Source: Cronobacter sakazakii | GTDB lineage: Bacteria; Pseudomonadota; Gammaproteobacteria; Enterobacterales; Enterobacteriaceae | Direction of reading: 5' to 3' | NCBI RefSeq assembly: GCF_000982825.1 | Contig: NZ_CP011047.1 | Span: 2,976,001 to 3,040,000 of the forward strand | DNA: 64,000 nucleotides | Shown here: piece after piece, positions 25,490 through 34,152 of the stretch | How positions within the stretch are numbered: position 1 is the first letter of the stretch | Layout of the letters: each line of letters opens with the position of its first letter | Program-made: the position numbers and the translations under genes | The notes under the pieces: model-generated | Told to the model about the DNA's origin: nothing | Seen by the model: only the letters and a program-made list of their open reading frames with translations | Database searches by the model: none

Positions 25490-26441
25490 ACCATTCCTTA
25501 TGTTTCAGCGGGTTCGCCAGCGCGCCCAGAATATCCGAAATCACGTTCACCAGAATCACCAGCGACCCGACGACCATCACGCCCGCCGAAATCGCGGCGT
25601 AATCCTGCTGACGAATGGCGTTAATCAGCCAGCGGCCAAGGCCCGGCCAGCTAAAGACCATCTCAGTGATCATCGCAAGCGTCAGCATGGTGGAGAATTG
25701 CAGCCCCAGACGCGGGATGACCGGCGGCAGGGCGTTATGCAGCACGTGGCGGCGCAGAATGGTCAGGCGCGACAGCCCGCGCGTGGCGGCCGCTTTGATG
25801 TAGTTGCGCTCAAGAATTTCAACGGTGCTGACGCGCACCAGGCGGATCACTTCGGTAGTTGGCGCGACGGCGAGCGTCAGCACCGGCAGCACCATATGGC
25901 GCAGGGCGCTTAAAATCATCTCGTGACGCCACGGCGAGTCGGAAAGCCAGGCGTCAATCAGCGCGAAGCCCGTCACCGTTTTCACTTCATACAGCAGGTC
26001 GAAGCGCCCGGAGACCGGGAACCAGCCTAGCGTCAGCGAAAAGAACAGCGTAAAAAGCAGCGCCAGCCAGAATACCGGAATCGAAAAGCCGAGCAGCGCC
26101 AGCGCGCTGATGATTTTATCCTGCCATTTATGGCGAAGGATGCCCGCTACCATGCCGACCGGAATACCCACCAGCAGTGCCAGCCCGAACGCCAGCACGC
26201 ACAGCTCCATCGTGGCCGGGAACACTTCGCGCAATTGGGTGGAGATAAGCTGGCCGTTGATGCTGGAGACCCCGAAATCCCAGTGCAATACGCTATCGCA
26301 CCAGAACAGCCACGCGTTCCAGAGCGAAGCGCCCTGCAGCGGCGCATGCGGCGTGAAATAGCTCAGGCAGAAGCCGACAATCGTCAGGAAAAACAGCGTG
26401 ATCAACAGCAACACCAGGCGGCGGAGAGTGAAAATAATCAT
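25476..26441 (-). CDS. sapB: SapB, ABC-transporter permease
   Basis: This 321-residue permease of the DppB type has an N-terminal helix (RRLVLLLITLFFLTIVGF) and an EAA loop around YIKAAATRGLSRLTILRRHVL. Further membrane segments complete the core. It overlaps sapA by 4 nt (ATGA) and sapC by 14 nt. Confidence 0.95.
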   Translation of the reverse strand: MIIFTLRRLVLLLITLFFLTIVGFCLSYFTPHAPLQGASLWNAWLFWCDSVLHWDFGVSSINGQLISTQLREVFPATMELCVLAFGLALLVGIPVGMVAGILRHKWQDKIISALALLGFSIPVFWLALLFTLFFSLTLGWFPVSGRFDLLYEVKTVTGFALIDAWLSDSPWRHEMILSALRHMVLPVLTLAVAPTTEVIRLVRVSTVEILERNYIKAAATRGLSRLTILRRHVLHNALPPVIPRLGLQFSTMLTLAMITEMVFSWPGLGRWLINAIRQQDYAAISAGVMVVGSLVILVNVISDILGALANPLKHKEWYALR

Positions 26442-28078
26442 GGCTGCTTCTCCTCAGAAGGCTCGCGCGAGACGCCGGCGAACGAGGCGTTGCCGAACGG
26501 GCTCAGTACCAGGCCTTTCATATCGTAACGGTACGCCTGCAACCGCAGCGACGACGCCAGCGGCAGCACCGGTAGCTGTTCGGCGAGGATCGTCTGCGCG
26601 CGGGTGTAGGCTTCAATCCGGTATGCCAGCTGCTGCGAGGAGAGGGCCGATTGCAGCACGGCGTCAAAATCACGATCGCACCAGTGCGCGTAGTTGGTTT
26701 GCGAGCGAATGGCCGCACAGCTTAACAGCGGACGGAAAAAGCTATCCGGATCGTTACTGTCCGTCGCCCAGCCCGCGAGCGTTAAATCGTGGTTCATATC
26801 CATCAGACGGGCCTCCTGAAAACGGCCCTCCACCGGCACGATATCCACCGTCACGCCCACCTGCGCCAGATCCGCCTGCAACAGTTCGGCGGTTTTGAGC
26901 GGGCTTGGGTTCCAGGCTTGCGAGCTGGTGGGCACCCAGAGCTTCAGCGTCAGGTTTTCAAGCCCCAGCGCTTTCAGCTGCGCACGCGCTTTATCCGGGT
27001 TGTATTCGGTGATTTTGGCGTTGTTGTCATAGGCCCAGGAGGCGCGCGGCAGAATCGACGCGGCGGTCTCCGCCGTACCGTAGTAGATAGACTGCATCAG
27101 GCGCTGGTTATTGATGGCCAGCGCCAGCGCGTGACGTACTTTCGGGTTATCCAGCGGCGCTTTATGTGTGTTAAACGCCAGATAAGCGATATTCATGCCG
27201 GGGCGCAGCGTCAGGCGCAGGCGCGGATCGTCTCTGAGACTCGTAAGCTGGCTCGCGGCAGGCCATGCCAGCACGTCGCATTCACCGGTCAGGAGCTTCG
27301 ACAGACGCCCCGTGCCGCCGGAGCCGAGATCGATAACCACCTGCGGCATCTGCGGTTTGCCGCGCCAGTAGGCGTCGTGACGCAGCAGGCGAATGTACTG
27401 CCCGGCGCGATACTCGCCAAGACGGAACGGCCCGGTGCCGACCGGCTCGCGATCGAGCTCCTCCTGATTGCCGCTGCGCTCAAGCGCCGCGGCGTACTCC
27501 GCCGACATCACCGACGCGTAATGCGTGGCGAGATGCCATAAAAACGAGGCGTCCGGCTGGCGTAAGCGAAACTCCACGGTGCGGTTGTCAAGCTTGCGCA
27601 CGCTGCGGACGTTATCGGCGAACTGGAGACTGTCGAAATAGGGGTAGCTGCCGCCGTTGACGTTATGCCACGGGTGTTTCGGGTCGATAATGCGCTGAAA
27701 GCTGAACACTACATCGTCGGCATTCAGCGCGCGCGTGGGCGTAAACCAGCGGGTGTGCTGAAACTGCACGTTCGGGCGCAGGCGAAAACGCCAAGTAATG
27801 CCATCGTCCGGCGTCTCCCAGCTTTCGGCGAGCTCCGGCACCAGCCGGTAAGTATAAGGATCAACATCCAGCAGCCTGTCATAGAGCTGTGCGGCGAGCG
27901 TATCCACCGTCAGCCCGCTGCCCGCTTTTTGCGGGTTAAAGGTATTAACCTGGCCATTAACGCAATAGACAAAGCCGCTCTGGCGAATATCGCCGGGCGA
28001 TTCGGCGAGAGGCGCAGCAAAAGCCGGTACGCTCAGCAGCCCGAGCGTCGCTAAAAAGGAGGAGAGAATTCCGCGCAT
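26438..28078 (-). CDS. sapA: SapA, periplasmic peptide-binding protein
   Basis: This is a 546-residue solute-binding protein of the OppA/DppA cluster with a Sec signal (MRGILSSFLATLGLLSV, cleavage after AFA). Sap transporters take up peptides, including antimicrobial peptides in pathogens, and putrescine export has been reported for E. coli SapBCDF. I prefer ATG 28078 because it gives the E. coli-like signal peptide. A GTG 8 codons upstream (28102) is possible, and neither has a clear ribosome site. First gene of sapABCDF. The puu genes that follow in E. coli are absent; pspF comes next. Confidence 0.93.
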   Translation of the reverse strand: MRGILSSFLATLGLLSVPAFAAPLAESPGDIRQSGFVYCVNGQVNTFNPQKAGSGLTVDTLAAQLYDRLLDVDPYTYRLVPELAESWETPDDGITWRFRLRPNVQFQHTRWFTPTRALNADDVVFSFQRIIDPKHPWHNVNGGSYPYFDSLQFADNVRSVRKLDNRTVEFRLRQPDASFLWHLATHYASVMSAEYAAALERSGNQEELDREPVGTGPFRLGEYRAGQYIRLLRHDAYWRGKPQMPQVVIDLGSGGTGRLSKLLTGECDVLAWPAASQLTSLRDDPRLRLTLRPGMNIAYLAFNTHKAPLDNPKVRHALALAINNQRLMQSIYYGTAETAASILPRASWAYDNNAKITEYNPDKARAQLKALGLENLTLKLWVPTSSQAWNPSPLKTAELLQADLAQVGVTVDIVPVEGRFQEARLMDMNHDLTLAGWATDSNDPDSFFRPLLSCAAIRSQTNYAHWCDRDFDAVLQSALSSQQLAYRIEAYTRAQTILAEQLPVLPLASSLRLQAYRYDMKGLVLSPFGNASFAGVSREPSEEKQP

Positions 28079-28175
28079 AAGTTTTTGAGTTGTTTTCGTC
28101 ACCAGGCAAAGTGTATCGCACTTACGCGGCCTGCGTAAAAAACTCTGCGGGCGTTTGGGTTAAAAGTAGTCGTGT

Positions 28176-29162
28176 TTAGCGAATTTCATGTTTTTTCAGC
28201 AGCGCCCGCAGCTGATGGTAGGTTAAACCGAGCAATTCAGCGGCCTGTTTCTGGTTATATTTCGCTGCCTGCAGGCTCGCCTCCAGCAGCCGTTTTTCTT
28301 CATCATGCTGCCATTTGCGCAGATTCAGCGGCAGCGATGGGCCGCTGGTCGATGCATTGGGTGTCGTCACCGGCGCTATCTCCGCCTGTTCGCGGCGAAA
28401 CGGATCGAGAATAATGTTATCCACCGGCTCATCGCTGCTGGCGTGACGATAGACGGAGCGCTCCACCACGTTTTTCAGCTCGCGAATGTTGCCCGGCCAG
28501 CGATAGCCGAGCAGGGTTTCCCGCGCATGTTCGGTAAAGCCCGGAAAGAGCGGCAGGCCCAGCTCGCGGCACATCTGGATGGCGAAATGCTCCGCCAGCA
28601 GCATGATATCGCTGTCGCGTTCGCGAAGGGCAGGGAGCAACACCACATCAAAGGCGAGACGGTCGAGCAGGTCGGCGCGGAATTTCTCCTCTTCCACCAG
28701 ACGCGGCAAATCGGCGTTGGTCGCACAGATTAGCCGCACGTTCACCTGCAACGGCTGGCTGCCGCCGACGCGCTCCAGCTCGCCATATTCAATCACTCTT
28801 AACAGTTTTTCCTGCACCAGCATCGGCGCGGTGGCGAGTTCATCCAGAAACAGCGTGCCGCCGTCGGCACGCTCAAAGCGACCCGGGTGGCGCTTCTGCG
28901 CGCCGGTAAACGCCCCGGCCTCGTGGCCGAAAAGCTCGGAATCCAGCAGGTTTTCATTCAGCGCCGCGCAGTTCAGCGAGATAAATGGCCCCTGCCAGCG
29001 GCGCGACAGGTAGTGAAGACGATGTGCGATAAGCTCTTTGCCGGTACCGCGTTCGCCAATAATCAGCACCGGTTTATCAAGCGGCGCGAGCCTTGAGACC
29101 TGTTCCAGCACCTCAAGAAACCGGTTCGCTTCGCCAATCAGGTTATCTTTGTATTCAGTCAT
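28176..29162 (-). CDS. pspF: PspF, sigma-54 enhancer-binding activator of psp
   Basis: This 328-residue AAA+ protein has no regulatory N-terminal domain. Walker A is GERGTGKE, the sigma-54 contact loop is GAFTGA (HEAGAFTGAQK), and Walker B reads GGTLFLDELA. A C-terminal Fis-type helix-turn-helix follows (YNQKQAAELLGLTYHQLRALLKKH). It drives the pspA promoter and is held inactive by PspA. The start MTEYKDN is at 29162; a start 5 codons earlier is less likely. It is divergent from pspA. Confidence 0.96.
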   Translation of the reverse strand: MTEYKDNLIGEANRFLEVLEQVSRLAPLDKPVLIIGERGTGKELIAHRLHYLSRRWQGPFISLNCAALNENLLDSELFGHEAGAFTGAQKRHPGRFERADGGTLFLDELATAPMLVQEKLLRVIEYGELERVGGSQPLQVNVRLICATNADLPRLVEEEKFRADLLDRLAFDVVLLPALRERDSDIMLLAEHFAIQMCRELGLPLFPGFTEHARETLLGYRWPGNIRELKNVVERSVYRHASSDEPVDNIILDPFRREQAEIAPVTTPNASTSGPSLPLNLRKWQHDEEKRLLEASLQAAKYNQKQAAELLGLTYHQLRALLKKHEIR

Positions 29163-29179
29163 GATGAAATTCACCACTT

Positions 29180-29198
29180 AGTAGCGTATATCACTACT
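29180..29198. promoter_or_regulatory. Possible PspF-binding dyad in the pspF-pspA interval
   Basis: AGTAGCG (29180-29186) and CACTACT (29192-29198) form a near-perfect dyad with a 5-nt spacer. It lies about 65-82 bp upstream of the sigma-54 promoter and just ahead of pspF. Both positions fit an enhancer site that also autoregulates pspF. The assignment is by position, not by a known consensus. Confidence 0.4.
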
Positions 29199-29261
29199 CT
29201 AGCCTGGAAGGGCATAACGGTAAAATTTTAACTATGCTTTAAAATCAATGAATTAAAAAAG

Positions 29262-29277
29262 TGGCACGGAGTTTGTA
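29262..29277 (+). promoter_or_regulatory. Sigma-54 promoter of pspABCD
   Basis: TGGCAC-N5-TTGTA: the -24 GG is at 29263-29264 and the -12 GT at 29275-29276, with the required 10-nt gap. GT in place of GC at -12 is also how I recall the E. coli psp promoter. Transcription would start near 29288, about 40 nt before pspA. Confidence 0.88.
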
Positions 29278-29329
29278 TTAAGCTCTACAGCAAGGGCTTA
29301 GCCCGTCTTACCATGTAGAGGATGAAATT

Positions 29330-30001
29330 ATGGGTATTTTTTCTCGTTTTGCCGACATCGTGAACGCCAACATCAACGCCCTGCTGGAGAAGGCTGAAGA
29401 TCCGCAAAAACTGGTCCGCCTGATGATTCAGGAAATGGAAGATACACTGGTGGAAGTGCGTTCAACCTCCGCCCGCGCGCTGGCGGAAAAGAAACAGATC
29501 GCGCGCCGCATTGAGCAGGCTAACGCGCAGCAGGCCGAATGGCAGGAGAAAGCCGAGCTGGCGCTGCGTAAAGATAAAGACGATCTGGCCCGCGCCGCGC
29601 TGATTGAAAAACAGAAACTGACCGACATTATTCGTGTGCTGGAAGAAGAAGCGTCTCAGCTTGATGAAACGCTGGCGCGTATGAAACAGGAAATCGGCGA
29701 GCTTGAGAATAAACTCAGCGAAACACGCGCACGTCAGCAGGCATTGACTCTGCGCCACCAGGCGGCGTCTTCCTCGCGCGATGTGCGCCGTCAGCTCGAC
29801 AGCGGCAAAATCGATGAGGCGATGGCGCGTTTCGAATCGTTCGAGCGCCGTATCGATCAGATGGAAGCCGAAGCGGAAAGCCACGGTTTTGGTAAGCAGA
29901 AATCGCTGGACCAGCAGTTTGCCGAACTGAAAGCTGATGATGACATCAGCGTGCAACTGGCAGCGCTGAAAGCGAAAGTGCAGCAGCGCGACGGCGAATA
30001 A
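29330..30001 (+). CDS. pspA: PspA, phage-shock/ESCRT-III-like membrane protein
   Basis: This 223-residue, almost wholly helical coiled-coil protein starts with the amphipathic helix MGIFSRFADIVNANINALLEKAEDP. Free PspA binds and inhibits PspF. Under membrane stress it assembles on the inner membrane and limits proton leak. ATG 29330 is preceded by AGAGGATG. First gene of the sigma-54-driven operon. Confidence 0.97.
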   Translation: MGIFSRFADIVNANINALLEKAEDPQKLVRLMIQEMEDTLVEVRSTSARALAEKKQIARRIEQANAQQAEWQEKAELALRKDKDDLARAALIEKQKLTDIIRVLEEEASQLDETLARMKQEIGELENKLSETRARQQALTLRHQAASSSRDVRRQLDSGKIDEAMARFESFERRIDQMEAEAESHGFGKQKSLDQQFAELKADDDISVQLAALKAKVQQRDGE

Positions 30002-30022
30002 TCGCCCGCGTTGACAAGGAGC

Positions 30023-30042
30023 GCGGCGGCACGTGCCGTCGC
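30023..30042. repeat. Near-perfect 20-bp palindrome between pspA and pspB
   Basis: The arms GCGGCGGCAC and GTGCCGTCGC abut. The only non-Watson-Crick pair is a G-T, which would be a G-U pair in RNA. The transcript could fold into a tight hairpin in the 65-nt pspA-pspB gap, which could protect pspA mRNA or reduce read-through. Confidence 0.8.
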
Positions 30043-30066
30043 AATATTGACCCGTAAGGAGAACCC

Positions 30067-30291
30067 ATGAGTGCACTGTTTCTGGCTATACCGTTAACGC
30101 TGTTTGTGCTGTTTGTGTTGCCGGTCTGGCTCTGGCTTCACTACAGCAACCGCTCCGGGCGCGATGCGCTCTCTCAGAGCGAGCAGCAGCGCCTGGCGCA
30201 GCTCAATGAAGAGGCGCAGCGCATGCGCGAACGCATCCACGCGCTGGAACAAATTCTTGATGCCGAGCACCCGAACTGGAGAAACCAATAA
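30067..30291 (+). CDS. pspB: PspB, phage-shock inner-membrane protein
   Basis: This 74-residue protein has one N-terminal membrane helix (LFLAIPLTLFVLFVLPVWLWL) and a cytoplasmic helical tail with leucine-zipper spacing. PspB and PspC sense membrane stress and pull PspA away from PspF. TAAGGAG precedes the ATG. The stop overlaps the pspC start by one base. Confidence 0.95.
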   Translation: MSALFLAIPLTLFVLFVLPVWLWLHYSNRSGRDALSQSEQQRLAQLNEEAQRMRERIHALEQILDAEHPNWRNQ

Positions 30292-30647
30292 TGACGCGTA
30301 CGTTTAGCGGCAAAAAGCTGGGACGCCTTCCCCGCGAAGGTATGGTGAAGGGTGTTTGTGCGGGTATCGCGCACTATCTGGACGTGCCGGTCAAACTGGT
30401 GCGGCTGATAACCGTGCTGTCGATGCTCTTCGGGCTGTTTTTTATCACTATTGTTGCGTATATCGTGCTGACCTTCGCGCTCGACCCGCTCGATGAGACG
30501 CAGGAAGGGGAGGCAGAGCCCACCAGCAGCGACTTGCTGAATGCGGTGGATGCCGAACTTGCCGCGGGCGAGCAGCGTTTGCGGGCGATGGAGCGTTACG
30601 TGACATCGGATGCCTTCTCGCTGCGCAGCCGTTTCCGCCAGCTATAA
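30291..30647 (+). CDS. pspC: PspC, phage-shock sensor protein
   Basis: This 118-residue protein has the PspC-domain signature RLPREGMVKGVCAGIAHYLDVPVK. A long hydrophobic segment (VLSMLFGLFFITIVAYIVLTFAL) and an acidic helical tail follow. It acts with PspB to activate the response and itself protects against secretin mislocalisation. Coupled to pspB by overlap. Confidence 0.95.
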   Translation: MTRTFSGKKLGRLPREGMVKGVCAGIAHYLDVPVKLVRLITVLSMLFGLFFITIVAYIVLTFALDPLDETQEGEAEPTSSDLLNAVDAELAAGEQRLRAMERYVTSDAFSLRSRFRQL

Positions 30648-30692
30648 TGAGGCTATCAGGGGGCTGTGCCCTTGGTTAATAAAGGAGCCGTT

Positions 30693-30935
30693 ATGAATTC
30701 CACCACCCGTTGGCAACGTGTCTCCCGCCGTGCGAAGCCAGGGCTTAAAATCGCCGGTAAACTGGCGCTCATGACCGCGCTGCGTTACGGCCCGGCAGGG
30801 TTTGCCGGATGGGCGGTGAAATCCGTTGCCCGTAAGCCGCTTAAAATCGCGCTGGCGTTTGCGCTTGAGCCCTTATTAAACCGGCTCGCGAAACGCGTCT
30901 CGGCGCGTTATATCAATAAACCTTCACGCAAATAG
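30693..30935 (+). CDS. pspD: PspD, phage-shock protein D
   Basis: This 80-residue basic protein has a hydrophobic middle (GKLALMTALRYGPAGFAGWAVKS). ATG 30693 has GGAG 8 bases upstream; the frame is open 9 codons earlier without a site. It is the last gene of the operon here. The rhodanese gene pspE, which follows in E. coli, is missing, and a terminator overlaps the pspD stop. Confidence 0.9.
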   Translation: MNSTTRWQRVSRRAKPGLKIAGKLALMTALRYGPAGFAGWAVKSVARKPLKIALAFALEPLLNRLAKRVSARYINKPSRK

Positions 30936-30962
30936 CCCGAGCCTCTCGGGCTTTTCTTTTTC
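30934..30962 (+). terminator. Rho-independent terminator of pspABCD
   Basis: An 8-bp stem AGCCCGAG / CTCGGGCT with loop CCT is followed by TTTCTTTTT. It begins at the pspD stop codon. Confidence 0.9.
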
Positions 30963-31000
30963 AGGCATTTTTTGCGCTACTTCACAATTACTCACACTGA

Positions 31001-31010
31001 TTTCCGGAAA
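31001..31010. promoter_or_regulatory. Putative LacI-type operator upstream of ycjM
   Basis: TTTCCGGAAA is a perfect palindrome with the central CG typical of LacI-family operators. It lies 36 bp upstream of a consensus -35 box. The LacI-family gene ycjW lies at the other end of the operon. Binding by YcjW is inference. Confidence 0.35.
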
Positions 31011-31045
31011 CCGGGTTTTATTCCTAAAAGCCAAATTTACGCGCG

Positions 31046-31074
31046 TTGACACCTCTATTTGCCAGGGGTAGCCT
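31046..31074 (+). promoter_or_regulatory. Putative sigma-70 promoter of the ycj operon
   Basis: A perfect -35 TTGACA (31046-31051) is followed after 17 bp by a poor -10, TAGCCT. The inverted repeat GGTAGC/GCTACC (31067-31072 and 31089-31094) spans the expected start region and could hold a repressor. Confidence 0.45.
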
Positions 31075-31094
31075 TTCTTCGTGGGACCGCTACC

Positions 31095-32825
31095 ATGGAA
31101 ATATCAATAATGGAAAATACAACCCCTTCCACGATAAATCTCGACGCGATTAAAAATCTGATTGCGCGAATTTATGGCGATGGATTTACTACTTCGCATT
31201 ACGAAACACTCGAAAAACATATTTCAGAAACGCGTAAAGCCATTACAGTGCCGCGTAAAAATGGCTGGGATGAAACCGATGTGGTATTAATTACCTATGC
31301 CGATCAGTTCAGCGCGCCCGGTGAAAAACGCCTCGCGACTTTTCAGCGCTTTTTTGAAAAGTGGTTAAAACCGTATTTTTCTCATATTCATCTTTTACCG
31401 TTTTATCCCTGGTCGTCTGACGACGGATTTTCGGTGGTGGATTACCACCGCGTCGACCCACAGTGCGGCGACTGGGACGATATCGCGAGGCTTAATACCC
31501 AGGCGCGGCTGATGTTTGACTTCGTCTGCAACCATATTTCCGCCCAGAGTGAATGGTTTGCAGATTATCTCGCGCAAAAACCGGGCTATGAAGATTTCTT
31601 TATTGCCGTTGACCCGGCGACGGATTTATCCGCCGTCACCCGACCGCGCGCGTTGCCGTTATTAACACCGTTTACGATGCAAAACGGACGGGTGCGTCAC
31701 CTGTGGACCACCTTCAGCGAAGATCAGATTGACCTCAATTTCGCCAGCCCGGTTGTTCTGCTGGCGATGGTGGATGTCCTTTTGCATTATCTGCGCGAAG
31801 GGGCGCAATATGTCCGCCTCGACGCCGTCGGCTTTATGTGGAAAACACCTGGAACGAGCTGTATCCATCTGGAAAAAACACATCTGTTAGTGAAGCTGTT
31901 CCGCGCGATCGCCGATGTGGTGGCTCCGGGCACTGTGATCATCACCGAAACTAACGTACCGCATAAAGACAATATCGCCTATCTCGGTAACGGGTTTGAT
32001 GAGGCGCAGATGGTGTACCAGTTCCCGCTGCCGCCGCTGGTGCTGCATGCTATTCATACCCAAAATGCCCGCACGCTCTGCGAGTGGGCGCAGGGGTTAA
32101 GTGACGCGCGTATCGGTGAAACCACCTGGTTTAATTTCCTGGCGTCGCATGACGGCATCGGGCTTAATCCGCTGCGCGGCATTCTTCCCGAAGACGCGAT
32201 TTTACGCCTGGTGGAAGACCTTCAGGCGCAAGGCGCTCGGGTCAACTGGAAAAATAACCCGGACGGCACGCGCAGCCCCTATGAAATTAACGTCACGTAT
32301 ATGGATGCCCTTAGTTTACGGGATGACAGCGACGCGACGCGCCTTGCGCGTTTTCTGCTGGCGCACGCGCTGTTATTAACCTTCCCCGGCGTTCCGGCGA
32401 TTTATATTCAAAGTATTCTCGGCTCACGTAATGATGAAGAGGGCGTTGAACGGCTTGGCTATAACCGCGCTATTAATCGTCAAAAATATACCGAGGCGGA
32501 AATGAACACGGCGCTACAGGCCGAAGGGAATTTACGCCACGAAACGTGGAAGCAACTCGGTGAGCTTATTTCGCTTCGCCGCCAGCACGCGGCGTTTCAT
32601 CCCGACAGCGCCTTTGCCGCGCGCTGTATTAATGATGCAGTGCTGGAAATTATGCGCGTTGCAGATAATGGCGCGACGGTCATTGCCCTCTTTAATCTCA
32701 GCGATACCGAGCAGGTTATTGATTATGACGCCCGCGGCTGTCGTGAATTAATCACCGGTGCGACGATAAATAGTGACTCGCTGATTCTTGCCCCATGGAA
32801 AGCAATGTGGCTTAGCAAAGCCTGA
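31095..32825 (+). CDS. ycjM: YcjM, glucosylglycerate phosphorylase (GH13_18)
   Basis: This is a 576-residue alpha-amylase-family phosphorylase related to sucrose phosphorylase. Nucleophile region YVRLDAVGFMW, acid/base region VIITETNVPHKDN and stabilising Asp in FLASHDGIGLNP are all present. The E. coli enzyme phosphorolyses 2-O-alpha-glucosyl-glycerate, giving glucose 1-phosphate. Two starts are possible: ATG 31095 (GGGA 8 bases upstream) or ATG 31110 (571 residues). First gene of the operon, followed by the transporter gene ycjN after 11 nt. Confidence 0.93.
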   Translation: MEISIMENTTPSTINLDAIKNLIARIYGDGFTTSHYETLEKHISETRKAITVPRKNGWDETDVVLITYADQFSAPGEKRLATFQRFFEKWLKPYFSHIHLLPFYPWSSDDGFSVVDYHRVDPQCGDWDDIARLNTQARLMFDFVCNHISAQSEWFADYLAQKPGYEDFFIAVDPATDLSAVTRPRALPLLTPFTMQNGRVRHLWTTFSEDQIDLNFASPVVLLAMVDVLLHYLREGAQYVRLDAVGFMWKTPGTSCIHLEKTHLLVKLFRAIADVVAPGTVIITETNVPHKDNIAYLGNGFDEAQMVYQFPLPPLVLHAIHTQNARTLCEWAQGLSDARIGETTWFNFLASHDGIGLNPLRGILPEDAILRLVEDLQAQGARVNWKNNPDGTRSPYEINVTYMDALSLRDDSDATRLARFLLAHALLLTFPGVPAIYIQSILGSRNDEEGVERLGYNRAINRQKYTEAEMNTALQAEGNLRHETWKQLGELISLRRQHAAFHPDSAFAARCINDAVLEIMRVADNGATVIALFNLSDTEQVIDYDARGCRELITGATINSDSLILAPWKAMWLSKA

Positions 32826-32836
32826 AAGGACTGAAT

Positions 32837-34129
32837 ATGCGAAACAATAATATTGTGCTGATTTCAGCACTGGTTGCCTGCGCCCTGATGTCAGGCTGTG
32901 ACGACAAGAAAAAGGAAAATGTTGCCATCGAATTTATGCATTCGTCGGTGGAACAGGAGCGCCAGGCGGTAATTACGCGCCTTATCGAGCGCTTCGAAAA
33001 GGCGAACCCGGGGATCACGGTGAAACAGGTGCCGGTCGAAGAAGACGCGTACAACACCAAAGTCACCACGCTTGCCCGCTCTGGCGCGCTGCCAGAAGTC
33101 ATTGAGATTAGCCACGACTACGCCAAAGTGATGGACAAAGAGCAACTGCTCGATCGCGAGGCCATCAAAGCCGCGGTGGCGCAGGTCGGCGAAAATCAGT
33201 TCTTTGACGGCGTGCTGCGCATTGTGCGCACTGAGGACGGCACGGCCTGGACCGGTGTGCCTATCAGCGCCTGGCTTGGCGGCGTCTGGTATCACAAATC
33301 GCGTCTGGCGGAAGTGGGCATCAGCGAACCGCAGGACTGGCAGTCACTGCTGAACGCCGCAACGCTTTTGAATAAACCGTCCGATAAAAAATACGGCATC
33401 GCACTGCCCACCGCCGAGAGCGTCATGACCGAACAGGCGTTCTCGCAGTTTGCGCTCTCCAACGGCGCGAACGCGTTTGACGCCAGCGGCAACATTACGC
33501 TTAACACGCCTGAAATGCGTGAGGCGCTGGAGTTCTACCGCGAGCTCGCGGCGCTCTCCATGCCTGGCTCGAACGACGTCATGGAAATCAAAGACGCCTT
33601 TATGAACGGCACCGCGCCCATGGCTATCTACTCCACCTACATCCTGCCTGCGGTGTTTAAAGAGGGCGACCCGCAGGATCTCGGCTTTGTCGTGCCGACC
33701 AAAAAATCTGCCGCCGCCTACGGAATGCTGACTTCACTCACCATCACCGCCGGGCAGCGTGAAGAGGAAACCGAAGCCGCGAAGAAATTCGTGGTCTTTA
33801 TGGAGCAGGCGGAAAACGCCGCCGACTGGGTGCTGATGTCGCCGGGCGCGGCGTTGCCGGTCAACAAAACCGTGGTAGAGACGCCTACCTATCAGCAAAA
33901 CCCGGTCATTAAAGCGTTCGGCGGGCTCACCCGCGAACTCATCGCGCAATTCCCTAACGTGCAGGTCTTCGGCTCGGTTGGCGACAAAAACTTCACCCGT
34001 ATGGGCGATGTGACGGGATCCGGCGTCATTAACGAAATGGTCAACAGCGTCACGGTTGGCGGCAAGTCGCCGGAAGCGGCGCTGGTTGACGGGCAAAAAC
34101 GTCTCGATGAACTGGTCGCCAGACCGTAA
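32837..34129 (+). CDS. ycjN: YcjN, sugar ABC-transporter substrate-binding lipoprotein
   Basis: This 430-residue family 1 solute-binding protein (maltose-binding type) has a lipoprotein signal ending in the lipobox LMSGC (Cys21). Asp22 follows the cysteine, the classical signal for retention in the inner membrane, so it is probably tethered beside YcjO/YcjP. The body resembles E. coli YcjN (VAIEFMHSSVEQERQAV). The likely substrate is a glucoside or disaccharide handled by the downstream enzymes. Confidence 0.94.
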   Translation: MRNNNIVLISALVACALMSGCDDKKKENVAIEFMHSSVEQERQAVITRLIERFEKANPGITVKQVPVEEDAYNTKVTTLARSGALPEVIEISHDYAKVMDKEQLLDREAIKAAVAQVGENQFFDGVLRIVRTEDGTAWTGVPISAWLGGVWYHKSRLAEVGISEPQDWQSLLNAATLLNKPSDKKYGIALPTAESVMTEQAFSQFALSNGANAFDASGNITLNTPEMREALEFYRELAALSMPGSNDVMEIKDAFMNGTAPMAIYSTYILPAVFKEGDPQDLGFVVPTKKSAAAYGMLTSLTITAGQREEETEAAKKFVVFMEQAENAADWVLMSPGAALPVNKTVVETPTYQQNPVIKAFGGLTRELIAQFPNVQVFGSVGDKNFTRMGDVTGSGVINEMVNSVTVGGKSPEAALVDGQKRLDELVARP

Positions 34130-34152
34130 CCCCGACGCAGGAAATGGCTCTC

